Shown in pieces: positions 5,354-7,388 of a DNA stretch of 7,388 nucleotides (the first letter of the stretch is position 1; every line of letters starts with the position of its first letter). A program made the translations under genes and the position numbers. The stretch is from an uncultured Clostridia bacterium (GTDB taxonomy: Bacteria; Bacillota; Clostridia; Oscillospirales; Ruminococcaceae). Below the pieces are notes generated by a model, which did no database searches, was not told the DNA's origin, and saw only the letters and a list, made by a program, of their open reading frames with translations. Location of the stretch: contig CALLQM010000433.1 in assembly GCA_938014855.1 (NCBI GenBank), forward strand, positions 1 through 7,388, given 5' to 3'.

Positions 5354-5858
5354 CAAACAGTCCCTCCAGCGGGCGGATTTTTACGATACCGTTTTCAATA
5401 TCGCGCTCCAAAACGACCTGTGGAATAACGGGAACATAGTACTTTTTCCCATTTTCATTCTCGATACAATAGATATCATTTGCACCGCCAGCCGATTCCA
5501 CATCAAAAATGGTTCCGTAGTTTTTCCCGGTATCGACATCCAATACCGCGCATTCGATTAAATCCTGCACAAAATATTCGTCATCACCAAGTTGTGCATC
5601 GCTTCGTTTGATATATAGGACTTGGTTGCGCAGAAGTACCGCTTGTTCCGCAGTCTCTACGCCCTCAATTTTTAAGATCACAACATTTTTCTGTACACGG
5701 GATTTTTGAATTTTAATAGGTTTGGAGCCTTTATCTAAATAAAGTGTCTCAAAGTCCAGCAGGAAGCTTGGTGTGTCACACCATGGCTGTACGCGCACTT
5801 CTCCCCGGATTCCCTGAGTGGTCACGATTTTTCCACATTCTAAGAATTGTTTCTTCAT
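5346..5858 (-). CDS. rimM: 16S rRNA processing and 30S maturation factor (RimM)
   Basis: RimM binds ribosomal protein uS19 and assists maturation of the 30S head domain. The 170-aa length is normal. The N-terminal beta-barrel begins with CGKIVTTQGIRGEVRV (8-23), which contains the family GIRGE signature. A PRC-barrel follows from about residue 94 (DEYFVQDLIECAVLD), ending in the conserved block VPVIPQVV and then IRPLEGL (161-167). The ATG follows an AAGGAG ribosome binding site about 6 nt upstream. The gene overlaps trmD by 8 nt, the standard rimM-trmD arrangement. It is separated from khpA by 123 bp containing two terminator-like hairpins, so its expression is probably set partly independently of ffh-rpsP-khpA. 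Confidence 0.96.
   Translation of the reverse strand: MKKQFLECGKIVTTQGIRGEVRVQPWCDTPSFLLDFETLYLDKGSKPIKIQKSRVQKNVVILKIEGVETAEQAVLLRNQVLYIKRSDAQLGDDEYFVQDLIECAVLDVDTGKNYGTIFDVESAGGANDIYCIENENGKKYYVPVIPQVVLERDIENGIVKIRPLEGLFDD
5362..5367 (-). promoter_or_regulatory. trmD ribosome binding site inside rimM
   Basis: GGAGGG on the minus strand lies 8 nt before the ATG at 5351-5353, within the last codons of rimM. It supports that ATG over the adjacent upstream TTG, for which the spacing would be only 5 nt. Confidence 0.75.
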
Positions 5859-5890
5859 GTTTTTCTCCTTGCTGTAAAAGCATGTGTATT

Positions 5891-5915
5891 AAAAACCGGA
5901 CGGGGAAACATCCGG
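5891..5915 (-). terminator. Second terminator-like hairpin before rimM
   Basis: CCGGATG (5909-5915) pairs with CGTCCGG (5896-5902) around a 6-nt loop, with one G-T pair, and is followed on the minus strand by five T residues (5891-5895). The form is that of an intrinsic terminator with a fairly short stem. It lies 33 bp upstream of the rimM start and 35 bp after the first terminator, so it may back up the first or act on a short leader. Confidence 0.6.
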
Positions 5916-5920
5916 CATTG

Positions 5921-5926
5921 ATTATA
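5921..5926 (-). promoter_or_regulatory. Candidate -10 box for rimM-trmD, between the two hairpins
   Basis: A perfect TATAAT lies between the two hairpins on the minus strand. The only TTGA-type hexamer upstream (TTGAAC, 5947-5952) is 20 bp away, longer than the optimal 17 bp, and there is no extended -10 TG. A promoter here would make sense, because rimM-trmD would otherwise depend on readthrough of a strong terminator, but the -35 evidence is weak. Confidence 0.4.
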
Positions 5927-5950
5927 TTTTCTGCTAAAACTAGGGTGTTC

Positions 5951-5982
5951 AAAAACAGGGAGGCTTACACCTCCCTGTTTTT
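5951..5982 (-). terminator. Strong intrinsic terminator after khpA
   Basis: A perfect 13-bp stem (AAAAACAGGGAGG type, arms 5951-5963 and 5970-5982) with a 6-nt loop ends in a T-run on the minus strand. Its first base overlaps the khpA stop codon. It should end most ffh-rpsP-khpA transcripts. The A-tract at the start of the stem would also let it form from the opposite strand, although no plus-strand gene is present to use it. Confidence 0.88.
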
Positions 5983-6215
5983 TAGTCAATTTCGACGGCG
6001 ACCTTCATTTCGGCTTTGTTTGCTGCCGCACGGACAACAGTACGAATCGCTTTTGCGATTCTGCCTTGTTTGCCTATGACACGTCCCATATCGTCGGGGG
6101 CAACATGAAGGTGGTAAATAACCAAACCTTCTTCGTTGGGCTCGTCGACTGTTACATGAACAGCATCTTTATCCTCTACGAGGTCTCGTGCAATGGTAAC
6201 GATCAGCTTATCCAA
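5982..6215 (-). CDS. khpA: KH-domain RNA-binding protein KhpA (YlqC family)
   Basis: KhpA is a small single-KH-domain RNA-binding protein. In Streptococcus and relatives it pairs with KhpB (Jag/EloR) and affects cell elongation and RNA regulation. The 77-aa length fits the family. The KH signature VIGKQGRIAKAIRTV (46-60) carries the GxxG loop as GKQG (48-51). The start is most likely TTG at 6213-6215, because a GGAGG site (6225-6229) lies 9 nt upstream and the N-terminus MDKLIVTIARDLVEDKDAV then matches the usual family start. The nearest upstream ATG is out of frame. The gene follows rpsP by 23 bp, the standard rpsP-khpA order, and is immediately followed by a strong terminator. Confidence 0.93.
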   Translation of the reverse strand: MDKLIVTIARDLVEDKDAVHVTVDEPNEEGLVIYHLHVAPDDMGRVIGKQGRIAKAIRTVVRAAANKAEMKVAVEID

Positions 6216-6224
6216 AACGATTTA

Positions 6225-6229
6225 CCTCC
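6225..6229 (-). promoter_or_regulatory. khpA ribosome binding site supporting a TTG start
   Basis: GGAGG on the minus strand is 9 nt upstream of the TTG at 6213-6215. No in-frame ATG or GTG lies at a suitable distance. This site is therefore the main reason for calling a TTG start. Confidence 0.75.
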
Positions 6230-6238
6230 ACGTCCATA

Positions 6239-6481
6239 TTAGAGCACGCCTTCGATTTTCAGCAGCGCCTTCACGGTATCGGTTGGCTGAGCGCCGTTGG
6301 AAAGCCATTTCTTCGCTTTTTCAGCGTCGACTTTAATGACAGAAGGGTCTTTTGTAGGATCGTAAGCACCGATCTCCTCGATAAATCTACCGTCTCTCGG
6401 ATAACGGGAGTCAGCAACTACGATACGATAATAAGGAGCTTTCTTAGCACCCATTCTTCTCAATCTGATTTTAACAGCCAT
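6239..6481 (-). CDS. rpsP: 30S ribosomal protein bS16 (RpsP)
   Basis: bS16 is a primary-to-secondary binding protein of the 30S body and is needed for small-subunit assembly. The 80-aa protein begins with the standard MAVKIRLRRMGAKKAPYYRI and continues with VVADSRYPRDGRFIEEIG (21-38) and the NGAQPTDTV segment (62-70), all family hallmarks. I place the start at the ATG at 6479-6481. A longer frame beginning with GTG at 6490 would start inside the ribosome binding site and add three residues unlike any bS16. The gene lies 72 bp after ffh with no terminator between them, and 23 bp before khpA. Confidence 0.97.
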   Translation of the reverse strand: MAVKIRLRRMGAKKAPYYRIVVADSRYPRDGRFIEEIGAYDPTKDPSVIKVDAEKAKKWLSNGAQPTDTVKALLKIEGVL

Positions 6482-6486
6482 GTATG

Positions 6487-6495
6487 TCACCTCCT
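6487..6495 (-). promoter_or_regulatory. rpsP ribosome binding site (decides the start)
   Basis: The minus strand reads AGGAGGTGA, a full-length match to the anti-Shine-Dalgarno sequence, ending 5 nt before the ATG at 6479-6481. The strength of the site suits a highly expressed ribosomal protein gene. Confidence 0.9.
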
Positions 6496-6553
6496 ATAGT
6501 TTTACAAACTTTCATCAAAATATCTATTCAACCGGGAATCCGGGTGAAATCCA

Positions 6554-7388
6554 TTAAAATGGCATGCCGGGCATTCCACCCGGAGGCATTCCGCCCATCC
6601 CTGAAAACGGGAGACGACGGCGCTTTCCGCCTTTTTTCCCGGAAACAGAACGAAACAGTTTTTGAATCTGTTCATTTTGTTTGAGCAAACGGTTTACAGC
6701 CGATACTTCCGTACCACTGCCCGCCGCAATACGGCGTTTTCTCGCGGGATTAATCAGCGAAGGTTTCGCACGTTCTGCCGGAGTCATTGACAAAATAATT
6801 GCTTCCACCCTGCGCATTTCCTGCTCACCTTTTTCGGCGTCTTCATCTTTGACTTTTCCTGAAACACCGGGGATCATATTGATAACACTGGAAAGCGGAC
6901 CCATTTTTTTGATCTGCCGCATCTGCGCAAGCATATCATTGAAATCGAAGGAGTTCTCCTTCATTTTCTGCGCCATTTCCATTGCCTGTTTGGAATCAAA
7001 ATCGTTTTTCGCTTTTTCAATCAGCGTAAGAACGTCGCCCATACCCAAAATACGGGATGCCATACGATCGGGATAAAACGGTTCCAAGTCATCCAGCTTT
7101 TCACCCATACCGACAAACTTAATCGGTTTTCCCGTAACCGAACGGACAGACAGCGCGGCACCACCGCGTGTATCACCGTCCAATTTGGTTAGGATTACGC
7201 CGTCAATTCCGAGCGTCTCATCGAATTTGGACGCTACATTGACCGCATCCTGACCAACCATGGCGTCAATAACCAACAGAATCTCCTGCGGGGAGACTTC
7301 CTGTTTAATTGTCTGCAATTCGCCCATCAGCGTTTCGTCGATGTGCAGACGTCCGGCAGTATCCAAGACCCCCACATCGTTGCCGTAA
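6554..7388 (-). CDS. ffh: Signal recognition particle protein Ffh, C-terminal part
   Basis: Ffh is the SRP54 homologue that binds 4.5S/scRNA and signal sequences and delivers ribosomes to FtsY at the membrane. The gene runs off the right edge, so the N domain and the first GTPase motifs are outside. The 277 visible residues begin YGNDVGVLDTAGR, so the GTG at 7373-7375 is an internal Val codon and not the start. Visible are the G3 motif DTAGR, the conserved IDAMVGQDAVNVA segment, the G4 motif TKLDGDTRGGAALS, the closing-loop region FVGMGEKLDDLEPF, and the M domain, with the Met-rich finger region (about NDMLAQMRQIKKMGP), the RNA-binding SMTPAERAKPSLINPARKRR block and a Gly/Met-rich tail ending GMPGMPF. 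The family is about 450 aa long, so roughly 60% is present. Confidence 0.97.
   Translation of the reverse strand, partial: YGNDVGVLDTAGRLHIDETLMGELQTIKQEVSPQEILLVIDAMVGQDAVNVASKFDETLGIDGVILTKLDGDTRGGAALSVRSVTGKPIKFVGMGEKLDDLEPFYPDRMASRILGMGDVLTLIEKAKNDFDSKQAMEMAQKMKENSFDFNDMLAQMRQIKKMGPLSSVINMIPGVSGKVKDEDAEKGEQEMRRVEAIILSMTPAERAKPSLINPARKRRIAAGSGTEVSAVNRLLKQNEQIQKLFRSVSGKKGGKRRRLPFSGMGGMPPGGMPGMPF

Noticed and set aside
5354..5356. TTG start for trmD one codon upstream of the ATG
   Set aside because: The ATG next to it has better spacing from GGAGGG and gives the usual M-x-K-I-D start.
6482..6490. GTG start for rpsP giving an 83-aa protein
   Set aside because: The GTG is part of the ribosome binding site AGGAGGTGA. 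The MAVKIRLRRMG start is the family standard.
6532..6544. Possible hairpin between ffh and rpsP (CCGGG-n3-CCGGG)
   Set aside because: It is a direct repeat, not an inverted one. Only a 4-bp CCGG stem could form and no T-run follows, so it is not a terminator.
6681..7076. 131-codon plus-strand open frame opposite ffh
   Set aside because: It is the antisense shadow of the conserved ffh coding frame. It has no recognisable protein features and no promoter.
1..7388. A novel multi-gene system (defence, mobile element, CRISPR, biosynthetic cluster)
   Set aside because: All nine near-complete or complete genes belong to known families in largely conserved neighbourhoods. I saw no repeats, integrase or transposase genes, or composition breaks that would suggest transfer.

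Overview
The window is a compact stretch of bacterial housekeeping genes, all on the minus strand and so transcribed from right to left. The organism looks like a low-to-mid GC Gram-positive of the Clostridia, plausibly an Oscillospiraceae/Ruminococcaceae-type genome. The support is the gene order ffh-rpsP-khpA-rimM-trmD, an HPr carrying both His15 and Ser46, strong GGAGG-type ribosome binding sites before most genes, sigma-A-type promoters, and rsmD-coaD followed by a small acidic protein. The genus cannot be fixed from the sequence alone.

Layout in transcription order (right to left). (1) Positions 7388-3833 hold a translation and protein-export block: ffh (5' part outside the window), rpsP, khpA, a double terminator with a candidate -10 box between its two hairpins, then rimM and trmD (overlapping by 8 nt) and a DUF554 membrane protein 42 bp after trmD. 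The usual last gene of this cluster, rplS, is not present after trmD. (2) A 281-bp AT-rich gap carries a strong promoter, with a palindrome over its -35 box, for a monocistronic HPr gene that ends in an intrinsic terminator. (3) uvrC has its own extended -10 promoter directly behind the HPr terminator. (4) rsmD, coaD and a cut-off small gene form a third unit, driven by a near-consensus promoter whose -35 box contains the uvrC stop codon.

The genes serve core functions: SRP targeting (Ffh), 30S assembly and maturation (bS16, RimM), tRNA and rRNA methylation (TrmD, RsmD), RNA binding (KhpA), coenzyme A synthesis (CoaD), nucleotide excision repair (UvrC) and sugar-transport or catabolite signalling (HPr). 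Three predicted starts were moved or chosen with ribosome binding sites: uvrC at 3195, rpsP at 6481 and trmD at 5353. khpA most likely starts with TTG.

I found no mobile element, CRISPR array, rRNA or tRNA gene, and no sign of a new multi-gene system. The points most worth checking are the regulatory arrangement between khpA and rimM, the palindrome over the HPr promoter, the DUF554 gene in the trmD operon, and a Glu in TrmD where E. coli has its catalytic Asp169.
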